Assembly: GCF_009741265.1 (NCBI RefSeq)
Contig: NZ_WOWL01000001.1
Span: forward strand, 4,402,001 to 4,466,000
Source of the DNA: Pseudarthrobacter sp. GA104
Lineage (GTDB): Bacteria > Actinomycetota > Actinomycetes > Actinomycetales > Micrococcaceae
Length of the DNA: 64,000 bases
Direction: 5' to 3'
Below the pieces are notes generated by a model that did no database searches, was not told the origin of the DNA, and worked only from the letters and a program-made list of their open reading frames with translations. Shown here in pieces: positions 26,593 to 35,436 of the stretch. The translations under genes were made by a program, and so were the position numbers. The first letter of the stretch is position 1. Every line of letters starts with the position of its first letter.

Positions 26593-27270
26593 ATGCCAGC
26601 TGTGCCCGATGACCTGCGAAGAAGATTCCAGAAATGGGACGCGAACGGTCGGCCGCCCCAGATGCCGTTTGAGTGGAAGAAGGGCAACTGGCAAAAGTAC
26701 TTGGGCAGCCGCAGCATTCTCGAAACACTTCCGAACCCTATAGACCGCGGAGGCGTCCTGGAGTCCTTCAAGCTCATCCATGACTCGGACTCGGCTCTGG
26801 ACGCTTACATCGCCAGCTACCTCTGGGGCTATGCAGGGACTGGTTTTGGCCCGTACCGTGCCGCTAGGGTCATCAAGCTCAACACGGACGTTGAGAACGG
26901 CAAAGACTTCTCCGGTGAGCTGCACAGGCTTGCCGGGATCGCGATGACCAATGGCGGGAACGCCGCATTCGAGCACGTCGTGGAGCAGCGGCAAAGCAAC
27001 AGGAAGTTCTCTGCCTGGTGGGGTCCAGCCTTCGCCACGAAGTTCATCAGCTTCGCTACCAAGGCGTCCGACCAGGTAGCCACCACCCCCATCATGGACA
27101 GCATCGTCGCGGGATGGTTCAGGAAGCACTGCAAGGAAGTTGGCCCGCTCAGGCTCAACTGGAACAGCGCCGGCAGTTACCGCCGGTACACCGAATGCGT
27201 GGCTGAATGGGCGGAAGAGTTGGACATTGAACCCGAGCAGGTCGAACAGCTGATCTTTAGGCGGGACTGA
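26593..27270 (+). CDS. OGG-fold DNA glycosylase-like protein
   Basis: 225 residues from ATG 26593, preceded by a GGGGGAG ribosome site. The central DAYIASYLWGYAGTGFGPYR is the pattern of bacterial proteins annotated as 8-oxoguanine DNA glycosylase OGG-fold; the catalytic Lys/Asp pair of true OGG1 enzymes was not assigned. Flanks are Trp-rich and helical. These proteins are known mainly from accessory genome regions. Its stop is 27 bases from the stop of a UDG-superfamily gene facing it. Base excision from invading DNA is a plausible inferred role. Confidence 0.6.
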   Translation: MPAVPDDLRRRFQKWDANGRPPQMPFEWKKGNWQKYLGSRSILETLPNPIDRGGVLESFKLIHDSDSALDAYIASYLWGYAGTGFGPYRAARVIKLNTDVENGKDFSGELHRLAGIAMTNGGNAAFEHVVEQRQSNRKFSAWWGPAFATKFISFATKASDQVATTPIMDSIVAGWFRKHCKEVGPLRLNWNSAGSYRRYTECVAEWAEELDIEPEQVEQLIFRRD

Positions 27271-27297
27271 GGCGGAGGGGGCTTTGTGCTCCTGTCC

Positions 27298-28062
27298 TCA
27301 TACAGAGTTGGCCAGGGACAGTGCTGCTGCCCGCGAGAAGGCTTCGTTCAGTAGTTCCTTGTTGGGCTTGCCCGTGACCGCATCTGTTTTGTTGTAAGCG
27401 AGCGGACTCGGATGGGGAGCGGTGATAACAAGGAGGCTCTTGAGCTCAGGGGAGGCTCTGAGTAACAGCTGGGACCAGGCTGCCTGTGCTTGTTTGCCCA
27501 GAAGGAGAACCACCTTGGGACGGGACTCCAGTAACTCCATCAACTCTGCCAGCAGGGGAGCGGCCCGGCGTGCCTCGGCAGCCAAAGTCCGTTGTGGAAA
27601 GGCTGGGTTTGCGACCCACCAGGGTACGACGTTCCAGTGGAGGGACCTGGAGTAGGGCAGACCACCGGCTTCGGCAGCGAGTGAGGAGTTATGGGCCGTT
27701 GGGTCATTGTTGTCCCGGCTGATGAATCCTGAACCGAGTTGCGCTTCTCCGGAGGGGTCCTGGAGCAGAACCAGCACGTCGGCCCCCTGCGTCGCCGCCC
27801 GCGGGTCGAAGTAAGGGACGCTTTCCCTTGTGGCAACCCTGACCTCGTCAACCCACTTATTCAGGGGACCAACCACGCCTTCGTATCTGGTCTCTTGCCG
27901 CTGTTGGAGGACGTGGGGAAGGTGATGCTGGCTAAGCAAGGTTCCTGCGTTGTACGCATGCTTGTTCCATATGACTGTGGACCTGTTCGTCACTCTGCCT
28001 GCCGTTCTCTCGACACTGAATACCTCTACATTAGGCGCGCGGAATCGGTACGCACCGTTCAA
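27298..28062 (-). CDS. Uracil-DNA-glycosylase superfamily protein
   Basis: 254 residues. UDG-like motifs are visible: VLVLLQDPSGEA (motif A, GxDP type), then NDPTAHNSS, VVPWWVAN, VVLLLGKQAQ, and near the end TAPHPSPLAYN (HPSP loop). This is the divergent branch of the superfamily found outside housekeeping ung loci. The start is a TTG at 28062 after a GAAGAG site, so the N-terminus is uncertain. The gene is convergent with the OGG-fold gene. Activity on a modified base is likely by family, substrate unknown. Confidence 0.7.
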   Translation of the reverse strand: MNGAYRFRAPNVEVFSVERTAGRVTNRSTVIWNKHAYNAGTLLSQHHLPHVLQQRQETRYEGVVGPLNKWVDEVRVATRESVPYFDPRAATQGADVLVLLQDPSGEAQLGSGFISRDNNDPTAHNSSLAAEAGGLPYSRSLHWNVVPWWVANPAFPQRTLAAEARRAAPLLAELMELLESRPKVVLLLGKQAQAAWSQLLLRASPELKSLLVITAPHPSPLAYNKTDAVTGKPNKELLNEAFSRAAALSLANSV

Positions 28063-28179
28063 GGAGTCTCTTCATCGTCGCCGTGCCCTCATCTTCAGGG
28101 GTCCTTCCCTTGGAGATGCTGTCGTCATGCCATCCGAGTAATGCTGGTAGCCGGCAACCAGGATCCGGCGGTATGCGGC

Positions 28180-28455
28180 CTATTGGCTGTCCGAGACCGG
28201 GAATTCACGGAGTGTGGCTGCTACGGCCCTGACGGCGGCCGGGTCTTCCGTCCAAGGCCGGCCGGCCCTTGTGCAGGCCTGGAAGCTGGTTACTTTCGAG
28301 GCTTTGGCAGCCGCAGTGAGTTCATCCCACGCGCACCGCAGATCCTCCAAGAGTTCCGGTGGCAAGGGCTCATCCTGGGCTACGGCAGCCACGGGAGCGG
28401 TCACCTTAGGAACCGTGGTCACAGCTTTTCGCTGAAAGAGATTTCTGAGGCCCAT
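28180..28455 (-). CDS. Small hypothetical protein
   Basis: 91 residues from ATG 28455, with an AAGGGAG ribosome site 8 bases upstream. Sequence MGLRNLFQRKAVTTVPK is followed by an Ala/Glu-rich helical body with WDELTAAAKASKV. Same strand and just upstream of the UDG-superfamily gene (117 bases), so co-transcription is possible. No domain recognised. Confidence 0.6.
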   Translation of the reverse strand: MGLRNLFQRKAVTTVPKVTAPVAAVAQDEPLPPELLEDLRCAWDELTAAAKASKVTSFQACTRAGRPWTEDPAAVRAVAATLREFPVSDSQ

Positions 28456-28724
28456 TTCTGTCTCCCTTCTGAAGACAGGGAGAGCATGGCCAGGCTTCAT
28501 GAAGGCTTCCGGCAGACAGCAGCGCAGTCATTTGTCCCCCAATAGTCGAGCTTCCATTCTGATCGGCACGACAGGTTAATGTCCATCACTCTTGAACAGC
28601 TGCGAGGACGCAGGGCTCGCACCCCTTCGGGCGTCCGCTCGGCGGCGCTCCAGCCAAAGGGGAGAGTGCAGGTGTTCGTCGGCTCCCGGGTGAAGCGGAC
28701 GAACACCCTAGAACCCACGAGCGG

Positions 28725-29786
28725 TCAGCCGCGGAATACAGTGTTTGTTACCCAGTTCCCGAGAGCGGCGACGAACCCGGCGGTGTCCGTCACATCAAGT
28801 GTTGCCAGCGTGACCTTACCGCGCCGCCCCATATACAGTTCGATCTCGATCTTGGCGAAAACGTCGCGATCCCAAGGCGCTGTTTTGCGCATGTCGATGT
28901 CTGGGCCGATGTAGAGGACGGCGTCGCCGTGAACGAACTCTGCGTTGGCGGCATAGTCGCGATAGGCATCCGCGAGGGAGCTCTGCGCCACGGCGGGGTG
29001 AACGTCGTCGCTGACGGCCGTGCCCGAAAGGTCGGAATGGTCGATATGAACGCCGAATAGAGTTGCCGGCAGAACGAGATGATCCATCAACCCGGAAACT
29101 GAGTCCAGTTCAGCACCGCCGCGCGCGTTGACGGTTTTCGCGGCAGCTGCCAATTGTTCTAGCCGGTGCAACAGGTTCCGGGCACCCCACCGCTCGGCGG
29201 GGCCGTGATCGGTGTCGAACACGCGAACCATCCATCCGGAGGCACCGTCAGGCAGAGCTCCGGTCAGACCCATCTTGGTGGCCCGCGTGATATCCGCAGC
29301 CTGCCAAATGCGGGATGCAGGTTCGCTGGGGTCGTATCCGGTAGGCAACAGTCGGAGAGACTCGGCGCGGGCTGTCGCATCAGCGGCAAGCTCGTCGGCG
29401 ACCGACAGGCGCTGGGCGCGGGTGAGTGAATTCAGGGTCTGAGGCAGGCCCGCTCCGAGAGCATTGATCAGCTCTATTCCAGTCCACGTCTCCGCGTGTC
29501 GGCAGCTGTCAAACGCCGACGCGGTGAAAGTTGGTACATCGGTGGTTCCGCGGGTGGCATCGATGATGGTTTTTAGACGGGCTTCAGCCTCGTCGTAGAC
29601 GTCCAGCCACGCTGCGGCATCCCACATCGACTCCGAGACTCGGGTTAGGTCTTCGGCTATCCGAGAGGCTTGAGGGGCGTCGGTAAAGGTGGTGACCTTG
29701 GCGCTGCGAGAGTCGGCGTACTCGCCGGGCCAGGTTGCGAGGACGGTGACTTTGCCCTGAGTCGGCAGACAGCTGTAAAGCGTCAT
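28725..29786 (-). CDS. Hypothetical protein
   Basis: 353 residues from ATG 29786, with GGAGAA 7-8 bases upstream. It begins MTLYSCLPTQGKVTVLATW, has helical central regions (RAQRLSVADELAADA) and ends with a beta-rich segment RGKVTLATLDVTDT. No signal peptide, membrane helix or catalytic motif was identified. It is isolated on the minus strand between two unrelated blocks. Function unknown. Confidence 0.65.
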   Translation of the reverse strand: MTLYSCLPTQGKVTVLATWPGEYADSRSAKVTTFTDAPQASRIAEDLTRVSESMWDAAAWLDVYDEAEARLKTIIDATRGTTDVPTFTASAFDSCRHAETWTGIELINALGAGLPQTLNSLTRAQRLSVADELAADATARAESLRLLPTGYDPSEPASRIWQAADITRATKMGLTGALPDGASGWMVRVFDTDHGPAERWGARNLLHRLEQLAAAAKTVNARGGAELDSVSGLMDHLVLPATLFGVHIDHSDLSGTAVSDDVHPAVAQSSLADAYRDYAANAEFVHGDAVLYIGPDIDMRKTAPWDRDVFAKIEIELYMGRRGKVTLATLDVTDTAGFVAALGNWVTNTVFRG

Positions 29787-30174
29787 GATGGTTCTCCAAA
29801 ATGGGGTTCGATTGGCGGACCGCTGCTACCGTTCCTCGGCATCTCGCGAAAATGGCTGGCTAGGCACGAGGTAAGCAGCGCGAGTCGCGCTAAGGATGAT
29901 GGGAGAGCCGGTAGCTTCGCGGCACCACCGCAACGCCAATCCGTTGTTACACAGAATAGCCTTGCTCTGCGACAGACCGCCACCATGACACGCAAGCAGC
30001 TTCTTGCTGACGGAAAATGATTTCTTTTGCCTCCGACCCGGCGTGCTCAACGCCGCACAGTTCGCCCAAACACTCGCCTGCACGTAGCTAACAGTTGTGA
30101 AGCCTGAATATCGAGGGCAGCCGGAAGGCTGTTTGCCGCGTTAGGTAGGGGTCTCGGGCACCTAAGCTGGGCGT
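29787..30174. other. Intergenic region between divergent genes
   Basis: Nearly 390 bases between two divergent genes of unknown function. It should contain both promoters. Short open frames here are not convincing. No repeat, RNA gene or strong hairpin was noticed. Confidence 0.45.
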
Positions 30175-31914
30175 ATGCCAGATCCGGACACTTGGACTTC
30201 CCCCTTTCCGATGCGAATCCCGGGAATACGGACGTATGCTTTGGCCTCGGAATTATTGGGGAAGCGTGTACCCGAAAACATCAGAACTGAGTTCTGGAAG
30301 CAGCTATCACTTGGACAGGCGCTATCCCTTATCGCTCAAATCATCACAGACATCGAAGTTCACTCCGGCACGTCAGATGCGCCGGCTTCTGAAGTGGACA
30401 TGCGCTGGGCCAAGCAGGTGGCAAACCGCAATCTGCGCACCCATCTTGAAATTGCCTCGACCTTCGGCGTCACGCTGTTTGCTCCACAGATGCTGTTGTT
30501 GGCGGCCAAAGAGGCCATGCTGCACTCCCCAGAAGGGCCGCCAACGGACGACGCGCGAGGCGTTGATCTTTTGGTCATCTGCTTGCTCGGAATCGCTGAC
30601 GACAACGATGAAGGGCCAAAGGATACCGGCGGTGCGACCTGGGGTGGCATGGATGTGTCGCTGGCTAGCGAACTGATCGCAAACCTTCACTTCAACCGTA
30701 CCCTGTGGGTCGGTCGTCAGCTGGTTTGGTTCGAACGGACATGGTTCCGCAGTTGGCCGAAGCGAACGAAAGCAGCCACGACGGTCGGGGGTGAACCTCA
30801 CGAGCTGTTCAAAGAAGCGACCGGGATCGAGCTTGTAGATTTCGCCGCCGCAGCCTTCAATCTCTACGCACAGGCAGCTGGCCATGGATATGTGCGTTAC
30901 CCGGATGAGTTTTTCGCAACACTGGGGTTGCCGGCGGAAGCGGTCAAACATTTCCTTGACGCGACATCGTGTTCAGTGTCGGAAATGCGCAGGCTCATCC
31001 GTGACGATTCCCCAGCCCCGAAGCCGTCCAGGTTTGGGTTCGATGCATTCCGGCGTTTCCCCCTCGTCCGCTTGGAATCGGGAGAGCTACTTATGCTTAG
31101 CCCGAACTTTGTCATGCAACGTGCCTTGAGCGAGACCACGTTCTGGGACGTTCGTCAGTACCTCCGCAAGGTCGATGCCAAGCGTGAAGTGGCTTTCCAC
31201 CAATGCACCAAAGACATCCTCGAGTACGAGGCGGGCGCTGCCTTACGGAGAATCTTCTTCAAGAAAAAACTGCAGGTCCTGGATGAAGGACAACTGCAGA
31301 AAAGGCTCGCAGCCGGCAGAAAAAGCATGCCCCGCATGTGTGACTTTGCGATTCGCTCGGGACGCACGTGGCTGCTCGTCGAAGTCACGGATCGAGCAAT
31401 GCCGCGGCCCGTCGTCTTCGCTAGCGCCTCCGCAACCGCGTTGGACGATGAACTAGACAAGGTTTTGACAGCTCGCAAGGCGGAGCAACTCATTTCCACG
31501 ATCAGACTGCTGGAGGAAGAAAAAACACGGCTTCGCCGCAGCCAAAGCGATGAGCGGTTCACCTATATCCCGTTAGTACTTACAGGCGAAACCGGGCTGC
31601 CCTGGACTTTGCCGGTCCAACACCGGACACGGGAACGTCTGGCGTCGTTAGGACACCCCGAGGAATTTTGCTCTGCAGTGGCACTGATCACGCTCAAAGA
31701 ACTCATCATGTTGGAAAACGCCGCCGCCCTGGGTCATGACACCATTGAGATCCTGCGGTCCTGGAGACTGGACAATCCCTCACTCCCGCTGGACCAGCAC
31801 ATTCACCTCCAGACGATTCCCCTCAACTCTCCCGTGTGGGAAAGGAACCGTGTTTCCGCAGTCGTCCGCAGCTTTGCGAACAGAATGGGTCCTTCGGGCC
31901 TACAAAAGAACTGA
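30175..31914 (+). CDS. Large hypothetical protein with degenerate nuclease-like core
   Basis: 579 residues from ATG 30175, with no ribosome site, so a leaderless start is possible. The N-terminal half is helical (KQLSLGQALSLIAQI, LASELIANLHFNR). In the C-terminal half, PRMCDFAIRSGRTWLLVEVT has the spacing of a PD-(D/E)XK strand pair, with Asp and EVT where ExK would stand, so catalysis is doubtful. A long helix follows (RKAEQLISTIRLLEEEKTRL). No homologue is recognised. A role in defence is only suggested by the neighbourhood. Confidence 0.55.
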   Translation: MPDPDTWTSPFPMRIPGIRTYALASELLGKRVPENIRTEFWKQLSLGQALSLIAQIITDIEVHSGTSDAPASEVDMRWAKQVANRNLRTHLEIASTFGVTLFAPQMLLLAAKEAMLHSPEGPPTDDARGVDLLVICLLGIADDNDEGPKDTGGATWGGMDVSLASELIANLHFNRTLWVGRQLVWFERTWFRSWPKRTKAATTVGGEPHELFKEATGIELVDFAAAAFNLYAQAAGHGYVRYPDEFFATLGLPAEAVKHFLDATSCSVSEMRRLIRDDSPAPKPSRFGFDAFRRFPLVRLESGELLMLSPNFVMQRALSETTFWDVRQYLRKVDAKREVAFHQCTKDILEYEAGAALRRIFFKKKLQVLDEGQLQKRLAAGRKSMPRMCDFAIRSGRTWLLVEVTDRAMPRPVVFASASATALDDELDKVLTARKAEQLISTIRLLEEEKTRLRRSQSDERFTYIPLVLTGETGLPWTLPVQHRTRERLASLGHPEEFCSAVALITLKELIMLENAAALGHDTIEILRSWRLDNPSLPLDQHIHLQTIPLNSPVWERNRVSAVVRSFANRMGPSGLQKN

Positions 31915-32112
31915 CAGGGCCGTCATCGGCCTGCACGCGTGCTTACTTGAGCTCGTGTTCCGGTCGCAGCTCATCGTCCTGACGCGGGGGAGCGGTGCTA
32001 CTCTCAAGAACACCTGTCGGTACCGTGGGACTCACGAGACTCGTGCTAGCAGTGGTGATCGAAACACCGAAGGCTCTCTTGCCCTGATTTGTGGCTGGTG
32101 AAACACCCCAAT

Positions 32113-33194
32113 TTAGTCGGCTTGCACCAGCAGCACGCCGCGGCTGGTTACTAAAGCCCGTATGTCACGATCCACAGCAACGGCCGCCCTCACTGCATTT
32201 TGGTATGTCGCAGCATTGCAGCGATCCAACCTCAGCGGCTTCAGGCCGTCGGGAGTTCGACGGATCAGGTAGTCCAGCTTTTTCTGTACATCCTCCAAAT
32301 CTGCGGTGTTACGCCCGGCAAGCACCGGCGCTCCACCTGTGAGAACTGCTTGAGCCACAGATGCTACGAAGTTGCCATAGGAGTCTTCGCGATGGAGGCC
32401 TCGCAATATTGGGAGGCCATGTTGATAGCTCGCCATGATGTCGTAAACCTGCTGGTAGGTTGCATCGAAGCTTGCGATGAACCACAACTCGTCGTCAGAC
32501 TCCTTGAGAGAACTTGACAGGTCGCTCAGCTCAGGAGGATTGACCGTCCATCCCGGCAGTGCTGCAAGTTGTGCCTCAACGGCTTGACTGTGCTTGTTCT
32601 CAATCTGGAAATCATCGATGCTTCCTGCCGTCTGCCAGTGTCAGTTGATGTGGCTTCCAGAAAGCTGTATAAGGTTTCGCCCGTGTGGAACATTTCATAT
32701 ACTGCGCACACCATGTGGCGGATGCGGAGTCTGGGTGGAAGCTCGCTGGCTGCTCCGGGAGCATAGGTCTGCAACGGGCTCAGCTGAACTTTCAAGACCC
32801 GCAGTGATTCGATAATTCGTTCGATGTCGTGGTCGGGCTGAGCATCATGTTTGTCATGGTTGGCGCTCGTCCTCACGAAATCCATGGCATCAGCGCCCTC
32901 TTGCCACCCTGCCGAGCGAAGCTGTTGCGTGATGGCAAATAGTGATGAGTCTGCCCAGTCCGGGTGTGAGGCTTTTAGAGATCTCTCCCACAGAGCGGCG
33001 GCGTCTCGCGCGATCTCTCCAACTTCGTCCTGGTCGTAGCCAGTCACTTTGAGTCGAAGAGCCTGTGCAAGGCTCCGCGCCAAACCGTTGGAAAGCTCGT
33101 CGATGATACGCATGGGAGAATGATCTGCCAACTGGAGGCAATCGATCAAATCCAGCCACGGCGCTTGCCGACGCTTCTCGCGAAGAAAGACCAA
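32113..33194 (-). pseudogene. Hypothetical protein broken by a frameshift
   Basis: Two adjacent minus-strand frames fit together. The first, from about 33194 (or ATG 33113), encodes a helical protein up to FLEATSTDTG and then loses coding character, ending at 32526. A second frame picks up near 32640 with AGSIDDFQIENKHSQAVE, passes through DDELWFIASFDATYQQ and ends at 32113 with GVLLVQAD. One indel around 32625-32650 joins them into about 355 residues. The second part alone has no good start. Family unknown. The rejoining is seen directly in the sequence. Confidence 0.6.
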
Positions 33195-33294
33195 GACAGA
33201 TCCCCGCCCAGTGGGGGTTTGTCTGTGCTTGTGAGCGAGGGTGGCTTGTGTCGCGGAGTCGTTGGTCCTGAGGTCTTGAGCCGGTGGGTATATG

Positions 33295-34242
33295 TCAGCG
33301 GTACCAGCCGCGGCGGGTCGGTACTTCTATCCGCGGGATTTCGTGCGGTTTCAGCGGACGTTGGGGAACCGGGCGGATGGTGTAAGGGGTGATGCGGTCC
33401 TCCTCGCGCTCCCTCTCGATCATTTCTGCGGCGCTCTTGTCAGTCCTACGGATGTGGTCCACAGCCCAGGTCAGGAGGACGTCGAGGCGATTGACTTCCG
33501 CTTCTGCAGCCAAGAGCCGTTCATGGGCGGTCACCGAGCCATAACCGCACCATTGGCGGAGGATCTCATGAATGGGTCTTTGGCGGCGCAGGTAATAGTC
33601 GTATTCAAACTCGGCTGAAGTGGCTACCTGTTCCCGGGTTTCCCAGTTTTCAATTGTTCCGCCCCGCTTGGATTTTTCTCGAGCCACTGCTTCCTCGGCC
33701 ATGACGAGGTCCAGGACCGGGGCCGGGTTCCTGCGACAGGCCAGCTCCACTACAGCCAGCGCCGCACGCGGGGACAGGAACACCTCGCCGTCGTGAACCA
33801 GCCAGGAAAATCGGGCTTGGAAGGCGGCCAGGGTCTGCCCGGTTAGCGTTTCGAAGGCGTTGTGATCGTGGACCGTCAACGAATCGTCGCTTGAGGCGAC
33901 AGACAGCTCGGCGACCTCCGAAGGTACAAGGAGCTCAAGGGCCGCCCATAGGGCCGACGCCTCATGGTCGTCGATGGACTCGGCCTTGAGCCGCCTCCAG
34001 CCATCCATGGAGGCGTTGTACGGTACTACGTCTTCCCACGGCACCTTGAGCCGCGAACGAGGGACGTTCTCTTCCCTGCCCGGCGGATAGCCGTGCAGGT
34101 GACGGATGTCGACCCGGAATCTTCGACCCTCCTTGTGCACCGCCACGATGTGCACTCGCTCGGACGGCGCATCGTCACGCAGCCTGTAGGCCCACTCTTC
34201 CCCTGGGCAGGGACTACGTGAAACATCAGCTTTTGGTTCCAT
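33295..34242 (-). CDS. Hypothetical protein
   Basis: 315 residues, starting MEPKADVSRSPCPGEEWAYR. The first ~80 residues contain a beta-rich part with RFRVDIRHLHG; the rest is helical and charged, with long Arg/Glu-rich helices after residue 220. Divergent from the Cys/His-rich gene with 184 bases between starts. Such genes recur on actinobacterial islands but have no defined role. Confidence 0.6.
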   Translation of the reverse strand: MEPKADVSRSPCPGEEWAYRLRDDAPSERVHIVAVHKEGRRFRVDIRHLHGYPPGREENVPRSRLKVPWEDVVPYNASMDGWRRLKAESIDDHEASALWAALELLVPSEVAELSVASSDDSLTVHDHNAFETLTGQTLAAFQARFSWLVHDGEVFLSPRAALAVVELACRRNPAPVLDLVMAEEAVAREKSKRGGTIENWETREQVATSAEFEYDYYLRRQRPIHEILRQWCGYGSVTAHERLLAAEAEVNRLDVLLTWAVDHIRRTDKSAAEMIEREREEDRITPYTIRPVPQRPLKPHEIPRIEVPTRRGWYR

Positions 34243-34426
34243 AGCCGCTCATTATCCGTCCACCCCCCGGCTGCTGTCTCCTAGCAGATTGGTGCCAACC
34301 AGTTAGCCGAACGAGAAACCATCAGCTGGAACTGCGCAGAACCTGGCTTTTGTTCAAAGCTACGTTTTCGGGATGGTGTCCGGCTTGTTCCTAGACTTGG
34401 GTGACGCTGTGGACGAGCATTGAATA

Positions 34427-35338
34427 ATGAGCGCCGCCGAGACTGCCCCGGTCGATGACCAGACACGTGAATCCGGAAAACTGCTGAAGCGAGTACCTGG
34501 GCGGGCGCGGCCCCAGAAGGAGGCGCTCCGGGAGTTCGAGAAGGCTGTGGCCGAGCTACGGCAGCGGTACCAGCCGGTGTTCTGGCCTCTCTTCGTCCCA
34601 GAACCCAAGGACATGTTTCGCTGGCGCGTCCAGTTGGAGTGCGGATGTACTTACGAGGTCTACACGCACGGAGAGGACAAGTATCCGGACGATCGCCGCT
34701 ACCTCGACCCAATCGCCCGATGCCGGCTTCCCGGCGGCGAATACTGGTGCCCGACCGACCACGGACCTGCTCAGAAACCGTATCGCGACATCGTGGAGTG
34801 GGTCGATCGGAAGATCACGGAGTTCCCGGCGGACCCTGAGGAGTCGGAGTATGACTGGATGGACGCCGAGACTTGGGCGAAGATTCGGAAGCCCGGGCCA
34901 CACTCGTCGGCGTTCTGGCGGGTCAAGCTCGCCTGCGGGCACTACGAGCAGGTCTGTAGCGACGTGGACTGGAAACCTGAGGACGGGCCCAAGCTGGTGT
35001 CGGAGGAGCGTATCGCGGAGATCCGCCGTGAATTCGAGGAGATCTGGAACCCGGAAGGGCGCACCGGCTGGCCACACGAGAGCCCCGAGCGTGACCACAT
35101 CCGTAAGATGATCGAGCTGCGCTGGCCTCGCCCCGATCCCAAGAGGGACTGCTTCACATGCACGCGTGCGCGGAGAATCACCGGCTACCAGCGGATCGGT
35201 TGGCTCGTTCCGAAGACGAACCCGGCACCGGCGTCATCAGCGAACCTTGACCGGAAGAAGGTCGAAGCCCGACTCGCCGCGGCGGAGGCCGAGGTCCGCA
35301 AGCTGCGCAAACAACTCGATGACGGAAAGGACGCTTGA
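34427..35338 (+). CDS. Hypothetical protein with repeated Cys/His clusters
   Basis: 303 residues. Two related blocks carry possible metal sites: LECGCTYEVY with YWCPTDHG, and LACGHYEQVCSD with DCFTCTRARR. The C-terminus is an Ala/Glu/Lys coiled coil. The repeated RVxLxCG pattern suggests an internal duplication. Zinc binding is inferred from cysteine spacing. Nucleic-acid binding is possible but not shown. The gene is convergent with the large YobI-type gene. Confidence 0.6.
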   Translation: MSAAETAPVDDQTRESGKLLKRVPGRARPQKEALREFEKAVAELRQRYQPVFWPLFVPEPKDMFRWRVQLECGCTYEVYTHGEDKYPDDRRYLDPIARCRLPGGEYWCPTDHGPAQKPYRDIVEWVDRKITEFPADPEESEYDWMDAETWAKIRKPGPHSSAFWRVKLACGHYEQVCSDVDWKPEDGPKLVSEERIAEIRREFEEIWNPEGRTGWPHESPERDHIRKMIELRWPRPDPKRDCFTCTRARRITGYQRIGWLVPKTNPAPASSANLDRKKVEARLAAAEAEVRKLRKQLDDGKDA

Positions 35339-35436
35339 ATCCTTAGGTAGCGGCAGGAAGTTTCTCCAAGAGCCCGCGCGCGGTTCTATTGCTTCGATGG
35401 ACAGCGTCGTGAATCGGGCGACTGAGTGCGTGATGC

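Noticed and set aside
28497-28914. Short opposing frames between the 91-residue gene and the 353-residue gene
   Set aside because: Arg/Ser-rich shadows without start signals; no family resemblance.
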